A stretch of DNA of 64,000 nt, taken from the NCBI GenBank assembly GCA_022225965.2, contig JAKJXP020000010.1, positions 434,001-498,000 of the forward strand. The letters are read 5' to 3'. The position numbers and the translations under genes were made by a program. The notes beneath the pieces were generated by a model that worked only from the letters and a program-made list of their open reading frames with translations, had not been told where the DNA came from and searched no databases. Within the stretch, counting starts at the first letter, position 1. The number at the start of each line of letters is the position of its first letter. The stretch comes from Diatrype stigma. Lineage: Eukaryota > Ascomycota > Sordariomycetes > Xylariales > Diatrypaceae. Of this stretch, positions 61,978 through 64,000 are shown in pieces.

Positions 61978-63304
61978 CTGAATAACTAGTGGCCCAGCTG
62001 CCTACCTCGTGGGGTCTTCCATTGCATCTCTTCATTGCACGGCGTTGGGTGTTTCGGTGTGGGGCGGTAACTACGACATCATTCATTCCGGCACTCGTTT
62101 TTCGGCATCTTCTTCACGGCGGCCCGGTCTGGTCGGACCGAATTAGGATCCTTTCCCACGTTACTACATTGCTCAGTTCTACGTCATCACCATGTCCAGC
62201 TCCAATACCCTCCACTGTTGAGCCAGGCAAACCTGCAGCGATTTCGAAGTTTTCTATTTTCCAAAATACCCCATATAGACTTGATATGCTTTTCAAGATT
62301 GCAAATAGGGCGAGGGCCCTTGACAGCGCTATTTCTTTTGTTTGCGTGGCTGGATGAGCCCGAGGCTGTATGGCTGTTTCTTCATCCGACAGTACAGGAC
62401 TGCGGCTGTGTCATGGGTTGGCGTATATTCTCTCGGGGCTACAATTTGCACGGTTCTAGCTGCGTTACTGTACAAACAAAAAAATGCTGCATATGTTTTA
62501 TCAGGTTGGGTGCGACGGAGTGAGTGGGCAGGACTGCAAAGATTAGACGCAATTTCTGGGCACCACGTTTCGGCACCTCGCACAATAAGTCTTGTCATCT
62601 ACGGCCAACAGGAGACGGGTATATATAACTACGTATACAACTGGGCATGGTACCCGAATAGTATCTACACGGCGCAACAGCAAAAAAAAGATGGGCTTTC
62701 TGAATCGCGGGGTTTGTGTTCGGGCCGGGCGATTTATTTGTTTAACGTACTTGGGACTTTTTACCTAGTCCATTCATAATACCGAATAAGATGACACCCC
62801 CTCCCTTATTTGAGGTCTCGAATTCGCGATCCTAGTTAGTTCAACTTTGCAACGTGCGGGCTGGTACTATCTAGTGCTAACCTGGCTTTCCCCTAGATAG
62901 TTGTGGCAAGGCAGGAGGCATTCATATGTCTGCCCTAGAACGGATGATGATTCAGTCCCCTACATATATATCAGAAAGTAATTAAGAGGATTGTTGAAGG
63001 GGGAACACGCCTCTATGCTAACTATTATGTCCTTAGCAGTACCGATAGCTAATCTGACTTATCATCTATTTCATGATATATCCCGTTGTCGATTTCCCCA
63101 TGGGTCTGTAGCCGAATTTATATCCAATTGGTCTCAAGTATCTATAGCGTGTATCATCATATATCGTCATGAACCATATCAAGCCACCATGGATATACAC
63201 ATACCCCTTTTCTGAATCCTTTATTACTGTCGTCATCATCGTCATCATCATCATCATCACAGGGTTGTCTGACCGTCCCAAAGAAACATCAGAGGCCTTG
63301 CCTC
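61978..63304. other. Intergenic region
   Basis: No gene is supported. The segment is AT-rich around 62780-63230, with an ATCATC run near 63233-63260. Confidence 0.55.
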
Positions 63305-64000
63305 TCAGACCAGATCAGATGAAATCAGATCAACTTGACCTCGAGCTCCGCCAGCTGCTCGAGCATGGTGCCCGGTCCCGCAACGACGTGGACTCCTCGG
63401 TCGGGGCCCCCCGGCGCATCGGCCGCTACCACGACGATGACGACGCCCTTGCCGGCCTCGAACCGCGCCGGGATCGGTAACCTGGATCGACGACGACGAC
63501 GACGACGTGCTATTTTTTCCGTCCCCGCTGCGGCGTCCAGCGCGAGACGTGAATGGCCACCGACGCGTTCGCGACGCCGTTGGAAGAAGACGGTGTAGTG
63601 CTGGGAGACAAGAAGAAGAAAGGAAAGGAAAGGGGGATAAAGGAAAAGGAAAAAGACCCAACTTACTAGTGCCCCTCGCGCCCGCTTTGCGCACCTGCTG
63701 CACGAGCCCGGTCAGTAACGCTATGGAGGAGACCTCGAGGGCGGTGGCGAGCGCCAGGAACGGCTCCGCGCCGTGGTTTAGGGGGACGGGGGAACCGGTC
63801 CTCGCAGGCGCCGGGCTTGACCGAAGGCCGCGGAGATCTGGTTCTGGTTCTAGAAGATGCGCAAGGGGGACCGCCTCGTTGATTTGTTGCGGATCTCCTG
63901 GATCGATCCGCCGGTACGTCGTTTTGGGGCAGACCGGTCGCCGCGAAGGCCGTCACGTCGCGTCGAATTGCGATACGGCTTGCTGGTAGATGTCGAAGAT
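63305..64000 (-). other. Probable partial gene at the window edge, frame unresolved
   Basis: The sequence is GC-rich and coding-like on the minus strand. One segment (about 63920-63671) reads smoothly as EAVPLAHLLEPEPDLRGL, then NHGAEPFLALATALEVSSIAL and GLVQQVRKAGARGT, up to a GTAAGT donor at about 63669. After a TTGTCTCCCAG-type acceptor near 63603 more than one frame is plausible; one reads NGVANASVAIHVSRWTPQRG before a stop near 63510. I do not recognise the family. A TGA interrupts the first frame near 63955, so an intron or the start of the exon is probably there. The gene continues beyond the window or is broken. Confidence 0.35.

Overview
The window looks like nuclear DNA of a filamentous ascomycete (Pezizomycotina, most likely a Sordariomycete). 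Genes are split by short introns of about 50 to 140 nt with GTAAGT/GTGAGT-type donors and CTAAC-type branch sites. The gene set (Ssn8/cyclin C, a Sal1-type ATP-Mg/Pi carrier, Stc1-domain and DUF7514 proteins, a sphingosine-1-phosphate lyase, an Ime2-like kinase) is typical of these fungi, and the spacers are rich in TAC/GTA 'CCTAGGTA'-like motifs. No organism name can be read from the sequence itself. No rRNA, tRNA, CRISPR or intact transposon was recognised.

Layout: 3.7-4.8 kb (-) cyclin C of the Mediator kinase module; 6.0-8.6 kb (+) Ca-regulated mitochondrial carrier; 11.0-13.4 kb (+) Ulp1/SENP-type SUMO protease whose frame is crossed by one in-frame TAG; 13.9-16.3 kb (-) FAD phenol-hydroxylase-like monooxygenase; 19.4-21.1 kb (+) unknown protein; 21.7-22.4 kb hairpins and a minisatellite; 22.5-25.7 kb (+) large conserved unknown protein, again crossed by one in-frame TAG; 26.2-26.5 kb tandem duplication; 28.0-29.1 kb (+) RING-CH membrane E3 ligase; 30.8-31.8 kb (+) GT34 mannosyltransferase; 34.3-36.4 kb (+) sphingosine-1-phosphate lyase; 37.9-40.0 kb (-) mitochondrial pyruvate/branched-chain dehydrogenase kinase with a candidate readthrough extension; 42.0-43.3 kb (+) coiled-coil protein; 44.6-47.9 kb (-) DUF7514 protein; 48.8-50.4 kb (-) Stc1-domain protein; 50.4-59.5 kb gene-poor; 59.6-62.0 kb (+) Ime2-like kinase; 63.3-64.0 kb an unresolved gene edge.

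The genes are mostly unrelated housekeeping and regulatory functions (transcription, mitochondrial transport and metabolic control, SUMO and ubiquitin, glycosylation, sphingolipid turnover, chromatin, meiosis/development). I see no biosynthetic cluster. The most interesting signal is stop-codon structure. The dehydrogenase kinase ends in CAA-TAG-CAA-TCA, an exact match to the TMV-type UAG-CARYYA readthrough context. It is followed by 90 in-frame codons with about 91% G/C at third positions, and the composition turns AT-rich soon after the second stop. Two other genes (Ulp1-like protease and the 22.5 kb gene) also have a single TAG inside an otherwise continuous coding frame, in different contexts.

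All exon boundaries were inferred by eye from splice consensus, reading phase and family knowledge. Summed exon lengths divide by three for every spliced model given.
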